A DNA stretch of 64,000 nt. Origin: Lachnospiraceae bacterium. GTDB lineage: Bacteria; Bacillota; Clostridia; Lachnospirales; Lachnospiraceae. The stretch's first letter is position 1, and every line of letters begins with the position of its first letter. Below, one piece after another: positions 35,226 to 44,395 of the stretch. Under the pieces are notes generated by a model. The model did not search any database and was not told where the DNA came from. It saw only the letters and a list, made by a program, of their open reading frames with translations. The DNA is taken from assembly GCA_024403555.1 (NCBI GenBank), contig JAKSRP010000002.1:1-64000 (forward strand). The letters run 5' to 3'. The translations under genes were made by a program, and so were the position numbers.

Positions 35226-35958
35226 CCTGCTCACCTCCTGCACTTACCTGCGAATATACGTCTCCTTTAAAGAGATCACGAAATGCCCCATCAACAGACA
35301 TGCCGCTTTCTTCTCTAAGATCATCCACAGACTGATGAATATAAATCTGTCCATCGCGAATCATAATGACTTCATCTAAAATCTTTTCGATATCCGAAAT
35401 CAAATGAGTAGAAATTAATATCGTTCCTTCTTCATTATAATTCGTTAAGATTGTATCCAAAATATAATCTCTGGCTGCAGGATCCACTCCCGCAATCGGT
35501 TCATCTAACAGATAGAGTTCTGCCTTTCTGCTCATAACCAGAATCAGCTGAACTTTCTCTTTATTCCCTTTTGAAAGCTTCTTAATCTTGTCATTCATAG
35601 AGATGCCAAGACGGGCACACATTTCTTCTGCTTTTGTTCTCTGAAAATCCATGTAAAAATCTTCGAAAAAGTCCATCAGATCCTTCACCTTCATCCAGTC
35701 TGCAAAATACATCTTGTCAGGCAGATAACTAATGATCTTTTTGCTTTCAATACCAGGCTCCTGTCCATTAATCATAATCTCACCTGAACTAGGCTGCAGC
35801 AATCCATTAAAAAGCTTCATCAATGTCGTCTTGCCAGAACCATTTGGTCCAAGTAAACCAATAATCTTGCCTCTTCCTATTGTCAGGTTCAAATTCTTTA
35901 TTACTTCTTTTTTCCCATAGCTTTTGCACAGATTCGTGCACTTAACTAATTCACTCAT
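35215..35958 (-). CDS. ABC transporter ATP-binding protein
   Basis: ATPase subunit of 247 residues. Walker A is GLLGPNGSGKTTLMKLF (about residues 29-45). The signature is LSKGNKEKVQLIL (about 131), a variant of LSGGQ. Walker B is YLLDEPIAGVDP (about 148-159), and the switch His is in STHLISDIEKI. It begins the operon ATPase-permease-GntR-DUF975. The start ATG at 35958 follows AGGAAGGTGAATCTT; the longer frame start at 35976 would fall within that site. Typical of BcrA/YtrB-like exporters. Confidence 0.93.
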   Translation of the reverse strand: MSELVKCTNLCKSYGKKEVIKNLNLTIGRGKIIGLLGPNGSGKTTLMKLFNGLLQPSSGEIMINGQEPGIESKKIISYLPDKMYFADWMKVKDLMDFFEDFYMDFQRTKAEEMCARLGISMNDKIKKLSKGNKEKVQLILVMSRKAELYLLDEPIAGVDPAARDYILDTILTNYNEEGTILISTHLISDIEKILDEVIMIRDGQIYIHQSVDDLREESGMSVDGAFRDLFKGDVYSQVSAGGEQDVR

Positions 35959-35980
35959 AAGATTCACCTTCCTCATATCA

Positions 35981-36035
35981 TTGTACTAATCGCTTAATAC
36001 AATAGTATAATAACACAACATTCGTAAAAATTCAA
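35981..36035 (-). promoter_or_regulatory. Promoter and candidate YtrA-type operator of the ABC/GntR operon
   Basis: Minus strand TTGAAT (36030-36035), a 17-base spacer and TATTAT (36007-36012). A dyad with arms TTGTACTA and TAATACAA (35981-36002, one mismatch) overlaps the expected transcription start. This agrees with autorepression by the GntR protein encoded in the operon. Confidence 0.6.
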
Positions 36036-36054
36036 CCATATCCTAAGTGAAACG

Positions 36055-36086
36055 TAAAAAACCGCCAGTGTTTTCACACTGGCGGC
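36055..36086 (-). terminator. Terminator of the TRAP operon
   Basis: CCGCCAGTG / CACTGGCGG stem. On the minus strand TTTTTTACG follows, about 20 bases after the dctP stop. Confidence 0.88.
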
Positions 36087-36107
36087 TGAAACATCTACCG
36101 AAAAATA

Positions 36108-37142
36108 CTATTTATTCTTTTCTCTTGCAACTGCAGAGTAAAGATCAAATAAATCCTGTCCGGTTACTTTGATGATTTTATCGTATACAGACTGAGATGC
36201 TTCCTGCATTAATGTCCAGTCATCTGGTTTGATTTCCTGGATCTTCATGCCTGTTTCTTCAAGTTCTTTTTTACACTGTTCTCTCTGGGAATCAGCTGTA
36301 TCACAGGCAATCTGCTGTGCTTCTTCTGCTGCTTTTAAGATGATTGCTTTTTCATCTTCAGTACGTTCTGCCATAAAGTCTGCAGATGCTACTAAAGTGA
36401 TAAAGTCAGGTACTGCATTTGTTTCTACGATATATTTCTGCTGTTCATATAATCTTGCAGACTGAATTAAGGAGTAAGCATTTTCCTGAGCATCAATAGT
36501 ACCCTGCTGAAGACCGATGTATACTTCTGCGAAGGACATTGGTGTTGGATTTGCTTTTACCGCTTTCCAGAATGCGATATGGTAAGCATTTTCCATTGTA
36601 CGGATTTTCTGTCCCTTAAAGAAGGACATATCATTATATTCGTAGTTTGTTGTCATTACACGGTAACCCTGGTCAGCAAGACCTAAAATCTGATATCCTG
36701 CTTTGTCATAGATGTGACGAACCGCATCCATGAATTCTGGGTTGTTGTAAGCTAAACGTACATCTTCGATATCCGCATATAAACATGGAGAGTCAAAGAT
36801 ACAAAGTTCAGGCATAAATGGTACCTGTGGAGCTGGAGACATAACTACAAATGGGATGTCACCGTCTTTTACAGATTCCATAAGCTCACGGTCTCCACCA
36901 AGTGCAGACTGTGGGTAAACCTGAATTTTCATTGCTCCATCAGAGTATTCGCCAACTAATCTTGCAAAGTTAGAAGCAAATACATGTGTAATAGTATCTG
37001 TTGTACTACATGTAGCAAGCGGCCATGCATAACGCTGTTCTACTTCACCATCTGCATTCTTTTTGCCACATCCTGTTGTAACAACTGCAAGAGAGCAAAT
37101 TGTAACTAAAACTAATAATAAACTGATAATTCTTTTCTTCAT
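36108..37142 (-). CDS. dctP: TRAP transporter solute-binding lipoprotein DctP
   Basis: Extracellular substrate-binding subunit of a tripartite ATP-independent transporter. The 344-residue protein has a lipoprotein signal peptide with lipobox TTGCG (Cys about residue 25). DctP-family segments follow: ALGGDRELMESVKDG (about 80-94), GYQILGLADQGYRVMTT (about 147-163), and PMSFAEVYIGLQQGTIDAQE (about 197-216), where the latter holds the conserved carboxylate-binding region. Substrates are usually C4-dicarboxylates or sugar acids; the exact one is unknown. It follows dctM by 16 bases in a dctQ-dctM-dctP operon. Confidence 0.94.
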   Translation of the reverse strand: MKKRIISLLLVLVTICSLAVVTTGCGKKNADGEVEQRYAWPLATCSTTDTITHVFASNFARLVGEYSDGAMKIQVYPQSALGGDRELMESVKDGDIPFVVMSPAPQVPFMPELCIFDSPCLYADIEDVRLAYNNPEFMDAVRHIYDKAGYQILGLADQGYRVMTTNYEYNDMSFFKGQKIRTMENAYHIAFWKAVKANPTPMSFAEVYIGLQQGTIDAQENAYSLIQSARLYEQQKYIVETNAVPDFITLVASADFMAERTEDEKAIILKAAEEAQQIACDTADSQREQCKKELEETGMKIQEIKPDDWTLMQEASQSVYDKIIKVTGQDLFDLYSAVAREKNK

Positions 37143-37158
37143 TGCGCTACCTCCTTGA

Positions 37159-38451
37159 CTAACCTAAAAGACATAAGCTGATCTGAGGGATAAATGTAAT
37201 GAACATTAAAGCGATCAGATTCATAACGATAAGTGGCAGTGCATGTTTTGCAATCTTCATAACAGGAATATCTGTTAAGGAGCTTGCAACGAATAAGTTT
37301 ACACCGATTGGAGGTGTAACGAAACCGATTGCTAAGTTTACACACATGAAAATACCAAAGTGAATTGGAGCAATTCCAATACCATTCATGATTGGCATTA
37401 AGATTGGTGTAAGAATCAGAATCGCTGGAGTTGTATCCATTACCATACCTACTAATAATAAGAATACATTTACTACTAAGAGGATAACAACTTTACTAGA
37501 GAATGTAGCTAAAATCCATCCACTGATTGTCTGTGGAACCTGCATTAAGGTTAACACACGAGAGAATGCTGTAGATGCAGCAAGGATAAACAGAATTGGG
37601 GCATAAGTTTTAACCGCTTCTGCAAGAATTGCATAAACTTCATTCACTTTAATTGTTTTATAAATTACAAGGCTGACTACTAAAGAATAGAATACGGAAA
37701 TTACCGCTGCTTCTGTTGGGGAAGCAATACCGGAATAAATACATCCCAAAATGATAACTGGGGATAATAATGCCCAGAAAGAATCAATAAATACTTTGAT
37801 AAATCCACGAGCATGTAAATCGCCTACCATCTCTCCGATTTTTTCTTTGTCTTCACCATTCTTTACACAATAAAATACTGCATAAACCATTAAAAGTACT
37901 GCAATTAAGATTCCTGGTACGATACCTGCAAGGAAGATATCAGATACAGATGCTCCGGAAGCCATACCAAAAATGATAAATGGAATGGAAGGTGGAATGA
38001 TTACACCTAATGCTCCAGCAACTGCTACTAAAGCAGTACAGAATTTTTTGTCATATCCAAGACCTACTAAAATAGGAATAGTCATGGAACCTACTGCTGC
38101 TACAGTTGCGATACCAGAACCGGAAATCGCACCATAGAATAAACAAGTAATAACTGTCGCACATGGAAGACCTGCTGGTAACTTCCCAATAAAGAATGCG
38201 AATAAGTTAAATAATTTTTTAGAAATACCACCACGAGCCATAATAAGTCCGGATAAGATGAACATTGGAACGGCTAATAATGGGAAAGAATCAATTCCAC
38301 CAAACATGGAACGAATTACGTATCCTGCACTTGCTGTGAAGGATGGATCAAACATACCTGGTAATACAGAAACAACTCCAAGAGAAAGGGAGATTGGCAC
38401 TGCTAATACCAGACAAGCTAAGAATAAAAGAAATACTACTGCTGCTGACAT
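37159..38451 (-). CDS. dctM: TRAP transporter large permease DctM
   Basis: Large membrane subunit of the sodium-dependent TRAP transporter; 430 residues with about 11-12 membrane segments. Family segments are FLACLVLAVPISLSLGV at the N-terminus, GAISGSGIATVAAVGSM (about 107-123), and ALGVIIPPSIPFIIFGM (about 145). The C-terminal AIGFVTPPIGVNLFVASSL (about 373) is a typical reentrant motif. It lies between dctQ (3-base gap) and dctP. Length is normal. Confidence 0.95.
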   Translation of the reverse strand: MSAAVVFLLFLACLVLAVPISLSLGVVSVLPGMFDPSFTASAGYVIRSMFGGIDSFPLLAVPMFILSGLIMARGGISKKLFNLFAFFIGKLPAGLPCATVITCLFYGAISGSGIATVAAVGSMTIPILVGLGYDKKFCTALVAVAGALGVIIPPSIPFIIFGMASGASVSDIFLAGIVPGILIAVLLMVYAVFYCVKNGEDKEKIGEMVGDLHARGFIKVFIDSFWALLSPVIILGCIYSGIASPTEAAVISVFYSLVVSLVIYKTIKVNEVYAILAEAVKTYAPILFILAASTAFSRVLTLMQVPQTISGWILATFSSKVVILLVVNVFLLLVGMVMDTTPAILILTPILMPIMNGIGIAPIHFGIFMCVNLAIGFVTPPIGVNLFVASSLTDIPVMKIAKHALPLIVMNLIALMFITFIPQISLCLLG

Positions 38452-38454
38452 AAA

Positions 38455-38958
38455 CTATTCTCCTTTCACTTCAATTTCTCTTTTACCAGTTACTTCTAAG
38501 AATCTCTGAATCCATTTCTGCACGAGACGGAAATCTGCGAGACAGAAACTAATCAGTGTAGAAGACTGCATAAGGTACATTGGGATACCAACCGCAGGGC
38601 TTACCTGATGAGATGCTACTGCGTTCTGAATATAATGCCATGCAAATGGAATCATATAAGTGAACAGAATAATTTCTACTGTATAAGATACGAGGCGCAG
38701 TGCAGAACGTGTTCTAGGTGAAAAAAGACCAACAAACTGTTCGATTTTAATAGATGCACCCTTCTTAATACAAAAACTAATACTTAAGAAACCAGACCAG
38801 ATGAACATATATCTGGTAATTTCTTCAGACCAGGTCAGGGAATAACTAAAAGCATAACGGGCAGTTACCTGAATTCCCATAATGATCATCATTCCGATCA
38901 GTAATGCAACTAAGATTACTTCTTCGAAATAGTTGTCTAACCATTTGACTATTTTCAT
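38455..38958 (-). CDS. dctQ: TRAP transporter small permease DctQ
   Basis: Small four-helix membrane subunit, 167 residues. Membrane segments are at about residues 10-35, 42-62, 80-105 and 123-145; the family motif ARYAFSYSLTWSEEITRYMF (about 32-51) is present. The start ATG at 38958 follows AAAGGAGGAGATATT; a longer frame to 38997 is unlikely. It is the first gene of the TRAP operon; a TATAAT sits about 35 bases upstream of the ribosome binding site. Confidence 0.93.
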   Translation of the reverse strand: MKIVKWLDNYFEEVILVALLIGMMIIMGIQVTARYAFSYSLTWSEEITRYMFIWSGFLSISFCIKKGASIKIEQFVGLFSPRTRSALRLVSYTVEIILFTYMIPFAWHYIQNAVASHQVSPAVGIPMYLMQSSTLISFCLADFRLVQKWIQRFLEVTGKREIEVKGE

Positions 38959-39169
38959 AATATCTCCTCCTTTTATAGACAAACTTTTAACACACACACA
39001 ATATTATACTCTTTTTTTATCAAAAAGCCATATTTCATTCATATTTATTATGAATTGATTCGTTTTGATTATTAAATATTTTTTATCAATTGTTATGTTT
39101 TTAACGGTTTTATGCATAGGTTTAAGAAGTATATTCTATAGAAGGAAAAATCACAACAAAAATAGCGAA

Positions 39170-39203
39170 AAAAAGAGCTCCGCTTCATGTACGGAACTCT
39201 TTC
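39170..39203 (-). terminator. Terminator of the 39.2-39.7 kb membrane protein gene
   Basis: The minus strand reads AAAGAGTTCCG, a loop and CGGAGCTCTTT (one G-U pair), followed by a T-run. It lies 30-60 bases after that gene's stop. Confidence 0.75.
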
Positions 39204-39232
39204 TAATTTCATTCGTTATTCTACTTATTCTA

Positions 39233-39706
39233 TTATTTTTTCTCTTCAATCTTTACGATTACATTCCCATTCTCAGTAGGAATATATCCAATTTTCAGAC
39301 GTTGTCCATTCTTATGGATGAATCCTCCGTTCGCTGAGGTTCTGTGATACCCAAACTTCGTAATAAAACTTTTACCGTAAGCAAATTCCTGTCTTCGAAT
39401 ATTAAAGCTTTCCGCTTCTTCATCTTCCGTCGTTTCTCCTCCCTGAGAAGCCGGAACAAAGTTCTCCACTTTACCTTCAATCGTCTGATAGTTGCCATTC
39501 TTATAGGCATTCACGATTGTTACATATCCATAACAAAAATCCGCAAGAACAAGAGCACAGATAATCAATGCCATAACTCCTGTAGCACGAACAAATATCT
39601 TTGATCCCATAAATACTGCCATCAATCCATAAAGTCCCAATATAGCAAACGGTACAATCCAGTATATCTGAATCTTAAAATTGCTTGCCTCATATAATAA
39701 TTCCAT
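39233..39706 (-). CDS. Small membrane protein of unknown function
   Basis: A 157-residue protein I cannot name. Two membrane segments (about residues 15-35 and 43-65) are followed by a soluble beta-rich part (about 80-157) containing an acidic linker (GGETTEDEEAESF). The C-terminus reads LKIGYIPTENGNVIVKIEEKK, which looks like a small OB- or DUF3592-like domain with a V-x-Y/F-x-P motif. It lies between the hisA gene (upstream) and the divergent TRAP promoter region, and has its own terminator. Confidence 0.72.
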   Translation of the reverse strand: MELLYEASNFKIQIYWIVPFAILGLYGLMAVFMGSKIFVRATGVMALIICALVLADFCYGYVTIVNAYKNGNYQTIEGKVENFVPASQGGETTEDEEAESFNIRRQEFAYGKSFITKFGYHRTSANGGFIHKNGQRLKIGYIPTENGNVIVKIEEKK

Positions 39707-39754
39707 ATATCATCCTCCAAATGCTTATCTTTTCTCTCTTTATCCATATAACAT

Positions 39755-40528
39755 CTATTCACAATAGGTAAGTACTCGTTCAAACTCCATAGAGCCGCCA
39801 AATAAATCAAGAGCACTTCCAATCGTTACATCAATTTTACCATATCCCAGGCTTTTTAGCATGGCTAAATCTTCTTCACTTCTCACTCCACCTGCATAAG
39901 TAATCGGAATTTTATTCCAATTTCCAAGCATGGCTGCAAGCTCCGTCTCAATTCCGGATGCTTTTCCTTCTACATCCACTGCATGAATCAAAAATTCATC
40001 ACAAAAAGAAGAAAAATAATCCAATGTCTCTTCATTAAGCACCACATCCGTGAATTTCTGCCAGCGATCCGTAACAATATAATAATGTCCATCTCGTTTT
40101 CGACAGCTTAAGTCAAGAACCAAATGCTCTTTTCCAACTACTTCAACGATTTTTTCAAGGTGTTCATAATCAATCTTGCCATCTTTAAATACATAAGAAG
40201 TCACAATAATATGAGAGGCACCCATATCAAGAAAACGTCTGGCATTGTCCGCATTCATGCCTCCACCGATCTGAAGACCTCCTTTATAAGCACCAAGTGC
40301 AAGAGAAGCCTGATGCACATCTTCTTCATAGTACGTAGACCCAGCCGGATTTAATATAATGATATGTCCGCCTTTTAAGCCATGTTCTTTATAAAGATTC
40401 GCATAAAAATCTCCATCTTTTTCAGAAACAAAATTTTCTTCTGCCTGATTCCCCAAATCCACAAGGCTTCCGCCAACAATCTGTTTTACTTTTCCATTAT
40501 GTATATCAATACAAGGTCTGAATTTCAT
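39755..40528 (-). CDS. hisA: HisA isomerase, eukaryotic HIS6-like type
   Basis: Phosphoribosylformimino-AICAR-phosphate isomerase, the fourth step in histidine synthesis, with a TIM barrel of 257 residues. The opening FRPCIDIHNGKVKQIVGGS and segments such as LVLDLSCRKRDGHYYIVTDR (about residues 136-155), EFLIHAVDVEGKASGI and ITYAGGVRSEEDL follow the fungal/plant HIS6 pattern rather than the usual bacterial HisA. The catalytic Asp in CIDIHNGKVKQ and the barrel Asp in VDVEGKASG are present. It stands alone; no other his gene is in the window. Confidence 0.9.
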   Translation of the reverse strand: MKFRPCIDIHNGKVKQIVGGSLVDLGNQAEENFVSEKDGDFYANLYKEHGLKGGHIIILNPAGSTYYEEDVHQASLALGAYKGGLQIGGGMNADNARRFLDMGASHIIVTSYVFKDGKIDYEHLEKIVEVVGKEHLVLDLSCRKRDGHYYIVTDRWQKFTDVVLNEETLDYFSSFCDEFLIHAVDVEGKASGIETELAAMLGNWNKIPITYAGGVRSEEDLAMLKSLGYGKIDVTIGSALDLFGGSMEFERVLTYCE

Positions 40529-40585
40529 ATCTTAATTCCTTTATTTTTATAATTTGAGATTATTATATCAGATAAATCCACCTTT

Positions 40586-41626
40586 TTAAAGAATACCTTT
40601 AAAAGCTTCAAAGGCAGCCGGAATTGCATATTTATGTTCTAATTCCTCCCGATTAATCCACACAAGATGATCCATTTGAGGTTTTTGCTGACATTCTACA
40701 TAAAAACCGGCCATATGCCATTCAATATGACTAAATATATGTTTTGCTTTTTTTGTTACGTCCACTTTATATTGCTGTACCTGCCAGGAGGAAAGCTTTT
40801 CTTCCATCTGCGCAAGTGAAATCATAGAATCTTCATTCGGGAATTCCCATAGACCTGCTAAAAGCCCTGAAGAAGGTCTTTTATGGATTGCAATCTTTCC
40901 TTGGTATTCCAGAAGGAAAACCGTCTTTTCTTCGATTTTTCTCTGTTTTTTCGGTGTCTTTACTGGGATTTTATAGGTTAAATCCCGCTTGTTCGAAAGA
41001 CAAAGCTCATTCCACGGGCACTTCTCACAATGAGGAGCTCCATTTGGCACACAAACCATTGCTCCAAGCTCCATCAACGCCTGATTAAAATCCCCCGGCT
41101 GCTCTTCTGGTATAATTTCCAACAGTGCTTTTGTAACCATCTTTTTAGTGGAGGCTTTTAATATATCGCTCTCATCGGCCATAATTCTTGTAATTACTCT
41201 TAATACATTCCCATCCACGGCCGGTACCGGAATCTTAAAAGCAATGGAAGCAATTGCTCCTGCCGTATACTCTCCAATTCCTTTTAAAGAAAGCAGCTGT
41301 TCATAATCTGCGGGTAAATTGCCATCATAATCTTTTAAAATCTGACCTGCTGCAATTTTTAAATTTCTTGCACGATTGTAATAGCCAAGTCCTTCCCAGA
41401 GTTTCATCAATTTTTCATCTTCTACGAAAGCCAATGCCTCTACATCCGGCAGCACGTTCATAAATCGATGATAATAGGGTTTTACCGCCTCAACCCTGGT
41501 CTGCTGAAGCATAATCTCTGAAATCCAGACTCTGTATGCAGTTGGTTCTTCACGCCAGGGAAGAATCCTGGCATTTTGTTCATACCATGCAAGCAATGGC
41601 TTTACAATTTCTCTATCTAAATGCAT
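40586..41626 (-). CDS. mutY: A/G-specific adenine DNA glycosylase MutY
   Basis: Removes adenine mispaired with 8-oxoguanine. The 346-residue protein begins with the PWREEPTAYRVWISEIMLQQ segment that holds the catalytic Glu, then has the helix-hairpin-helix LLSLKGIGEYTAGAIASIAF with PVPAVDGNVLRV and the catalytic Asp (about residues 106-140). Iron-sulfur cysteines are CVPNGAPHCEKCPWNELC (about 190-207). A C-terminal NUDIX-like domain (about 225-340) reads the lesion. The start ATG at 41626 uses AGAGGA at the end of comF; the upstream TTG at 41650 is less likely. Confidence 0.95.
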   Translation of the reverse strand: MHLDREIVKPLLAWYEQNARILPWREEPTAYRVWISEIMLQQTRVEAVKPYYHRFMNVLPDVEALAFVEDEKLMKLWEGLGYYNRARNLKIAAGQILKDYDGNLPADYEQLLSLKGIGEYTAGAIASIAFKIPVPAVDGNVLRVITRIMADESDILKASTKKMVTKALLEIIPEEQPGDFNQALMELGAMVCVPNGAPHCEKCPWNELCLSNKRDLTYKIPVKTPKKQRKIEEKTVFLLEYQGKIAIHKRPSSGLLAGLWEFPNEDSMISLAQMEEKLSSWQVQQYKVDVTKKAKHIFSHIEWHMAGFYVECQQKPQMDHLVWINREELEHKYAIPAAFEAFKGIL

Positions 41627-41627
41627 C

Positions 41628-42338
41628 TTATATTCCTCTGCCAATCGCAATGGTCAAAAGAAATACTTTCTTAATTCCATGCTTTTTTAATATCAGAGCA
41701 CAAGCATCTGCAGTTGCTCCGGAAGTGTAAATATCATCTACCAGCAGGACACTCCTTTCCCCTTCATAGTGCTTTTTCTCCCAGGAAAAACATTCTAAAA
41801 GCTCTTTTCTTCGATCCTCTGGTGTCAGTTTTTTTAATGGAGCCGTGTCTTTTTTACGAAGCAGCAGATTCTCTTTTACAGGTACATGAAGCCACCCTGA
41901 AATCCCGTCTGCAAATATTCTTGCCTGATTATATCCCCTGATTCTTCTTTTTTTACGACTCACAGGAACAGGAATAATTGCATCAAATCTCTGACTGCTT
42001 AAAATGTCCTGATACAGTATTTTTGACAGTCTGCTGTAAAACTCCACAAATTCTCTTTTATTCTTATATTTGATCGCCATAATGGAAGGACTAGTCACTG
42101 CGTCATATTCAACCAGAGAAAACCCACGGTCAAATATATGCGCTCTTCGTTCACAATCATAGCAATACTCCTGCCTCTCATTTAACAGAGGCTTTCCGCA
42201 TTTAAAACAATAAGGCTGCCTCACCTGTTTGATCTTTTTAAAGCAGGCAGGGCAGACCATTGTCTTTTGCTCCTCTAAGATATCCATGCAAACCGGACAT
42301 CTTCTGGGATAAATATAATTCCAGATTTCTTTATACAC
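41628..42338 (-). CDS. comF: ComF-family phosphoribosyltransferase-like protein
   Basis: ComF/GntX-type protein of 236 residues, linked in the family to DNA uptake. An N-terminal zinc-binding region has Cys pairs in CPVCMD, CPAC, CFKCGK and CYDC (about residues 16-62). The C-terminal phosphoribosyltransferase fold has the PRPP loop SVLLVDDIYTSGATADACA (about 195-213). The gene ends one base before the mutY start, whose ribosome binding site lies within comF. No other competence genes are nearby. Its own ribosome binding site is GGGAAAGAAGG. Confidence 0.9.
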   Translation of the reverse strand: MYKEIWNYIYPRRCPVCMDILEEQKTMVCPACFKKIKQVRQPYCFKCGKPLLNERQEYCYDCERRAHIFDRGFSLVEYDAVTSPSIMAIKYKNKREFVEFYSRLSKILYQDILSSQRFDAIIPVPVSRKKRRIRGYNQARIFADGISGWLHVPVKENLLLRKKDTAPLKKLTPEDRRKELLECFSWEKKHYEGERSVLLVDDIYTSGATADACALILKKHGIKKVFLLTIAIGRGI

Positions 42339-42383
42339 AAAAACCTTCTTTCCCTTCTCCCCAAGGATTCTTTGTTTTTATGT

Positions 42384-44393
42384 CTATTTTGTCTTAATCT
42401 TTTTTACAGAAGTCCAGGTTGAATAATACTTTTTATCCTTAACCGTTTTATAAGTACGAACCTGAACATAATAATACGTTTTCTTCTTTAAGCTTTTCAC
42501 TGTCGTAGAAACCGTTTTATAACTTTTAATCGTTTTCGTCTTAGCATTCTTCATGGACTTGCTTGTCGAATAACGAACCTGATAACCAGTGACCTGTCCC
42601 GATTTTTTCTTCCATTTTACCAGGAAGGCTTTTGATTTTGCAGTGAGAGAAACAATACTTGTTGGAACCGGATTGATGACAAAGCTTTTTGAAATCGTTC
42701 CGGTTACTCCCCCAATTCCTTTGGCAGTTACTTTATAAGTTCCAACCTTTGTTCTTCCATCTGCATAGGAAAGCTTCACATTCCCATTTGAAGAAGTGCC
42801 GGATAACAGGGAAATATCCTTGTATTCCACATCAACAGATGGCTTTACAGCCTTTCCACTATATACATAAGTACTTTTGCCAAGGGACATATCTGCTTTT
42901 GAAACGTCTACAGCAGCTGTTTTATGATCTTTTGAATAAGTCTGCCCCTTTGCTTTCTTTAAGGCATAATATCCATTTACTTCGCCCGCGCCAAAATAAT
43001 CATCCCGGCCACTCGCTCCAAGATCCATGGAGGTATCTTTTAAGATGGACTCAACCTTTGCTGCACTTAAATCCTTATTGATTCCATAAATCATCGCTGC
43101 AATGGCTGATACAACAGGTGCTGAAAAGCTTGTCCCATCGCACATGGCATATTGTTTATTACTATAATAGGCATTCTTTAATTGCGCATTGTCATAATAA
43201 CTAAGCACACCTGCCTTAGCCACAATCATCTTCTCACCTGGTGCACACAGATCAATGGCACTATTATGCTGCGAAAAAGTTGACCAGGTATCATTTGTCG
43301 AAACTGCTCCTACTGATATCACATGATTTAAGGATGCAGGATACATCTTATCTGCTGTCCCTTCATTTCCTGCTGCTGCAACCGTTAGTATTCCATTTGC
43401 ATAGGCTTCATCAATGACCTCGGAAAGAGCCTGATCATTCGCCGCACTTCCGGCAATAGACAGATTAATCACTTTTATATTCAATTTTTCGGCAAGAGAA
43501 AGCACATAATGATAGCCTGTAATCAAGGATTTTGTTTGTGCCAGTGCCGTATATGGATAATAGTTGATATCTCCAATCTTGATGATGTTCTTTTCATTAC
43601 GATCTCTGCTTGGTCTCTCAAATACATTGACCGGAAGAATACGTGCATTATAGGATACTCCTGCCATTCCTTTCTCATTGTTCGTCTGAGCAGAAATGAT
43701 AGAAGCAACTTCTGTTCCATGTCCTACATAATCGCAGTACACTTTATCCTGATACGTATCAAAATCCCAGCCGTCATCCTTAAACAACGTATCCGTCTTG
43801 GCATTATAGGCATAGTCATAAAGGACATTCCCGCCATTTTTGACATCTAAAAGCTCCTCATGTCTCTCTGATAACTTATAATTAATTCCGGTATCTAACA
43901 CAGCCACAGTAACATTTGCCGTATCTGCACTTTTTTCGCTCCAGGCACGTGGGATATCGGTCTGGTTTAAATACTGCTGCTGATTCACATACGGATCATT
44001 CGTTGAAATCTCGGAAAGACGATAAGTATAGTTCTTTTGAACATAATCAACGCCGTCTTCCGCTTCGATATCTCTCATGGCATCCGTAAGATTTACATCT
44101 TCTGCAATAGAAACCACGGATACTGCTCCTCCAGCTTCCCTTTCATCAAGAAGAATCTCCTGGCCACATACTCCGTCTTCTTTTAATTCTTTTTTTGTAA
44201 GAGGTTCCTCTTCATAAACAACAATCAATTCGTCCTCTACAAAGTCTTCCTCTTTCGTCGTTTCAAACTCTTTTGCATCCTGATCCTTGCGTAAAAGGAT
44301 ATCCGTTTCAAATGTCATCGCATTGATTTTTGCCCCAAAACAATTAGCCACCATAAACAGGCTTAACAAAACAGCCATAAAACGCTTTTTCAT
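42384..44393 (-). CDS. Secreted S8-family (subtilisin-like) serine protease with C-terminal Ig/FN3-like domains
   Basis: Exported protease of 669 residues with a signal peptide (MKKRFMAVLLSLFMVANCFG), then a proregion to about 130. The catalytic triad is AVLDTGINY (Asp, about 168), YVGHGTEVASII (His, about 222) and DGTSFSAPVVSAI (Ser, about 428); the oxyanion Asn is in AAAGNEG (about 343). After the catalytic domain comes an Ig-like segment (about 495-580) and a fibronectin type III-like domain near 580-669 with many Lys. It follows recD2 by only 2 bases but with no functional link. Confidence 0.93.
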   Translation of the reverse strand: MKKRFMAVLLSLFMVANCFGAKINAMTFETDILLRKDQDAKEFETTKEEDFVEDELIVVYEEEPLTKKELKEDGVCGQEILLDEREAGGAVSVVSIAEDVNLTDAMRDIEAEDGVDYVQKNYTYRLSEISTNDPYVNQQQYLNQTDIPRAWSEKSADTANVTVAVLDTGINYKLSERHEELLDVKNGGNVLYDYAYNAKTDTLFKDDGWDFDTYQDKVYCDYVGHGTEVASIISAQTNNEKGMAGVSYNARILPVNVFERPSRDRNEKNIIKIGDINYYPYTALAQTKSLITGYHYVLSLAEKLNIKVINLSIAGSAANDQALSEVIDEAYANGILTVAAAGNEGTADKMYPASLNHVISVGAVSTNDTWSTFSQHNSAIDLCAPGEKMIVAKAGVLSYYDNAQLKNAYYSNKQYAMCDGTSFSAPVVSAIAAMIYGINKDLSAAKVESILKDTSMDLGASGRDDYFGAGEVNGYYALKKAKGQTYSKDHKTAAVDVSKADMSLGKSTYVYSGKAVKPSVDVEYKDISLLSGTSSNGNVKLSYADGRTKVGTYKVTAKGIGGVTGTISKSFVINPVPTSIVSLTAKSKAFLVKWKKKSGQVTGYQVRYSTSKSMKNAKTKTIKSYKTVSTTVKSLKKKTYYYVQVRTYKTVKDKKYYSTWTSVKKIKTK

Positions 44394-44395
44394 AC

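Noticed and set aside
39065..39337. Plus-strand frame of 90 codons with hydrophobic sequence
   Set aside because: It overlaps the terminator and 3' end of the minus-strand membrane gene, has no good ribosome binding site, and its hydrophobicity comes from AT-rich sequence.
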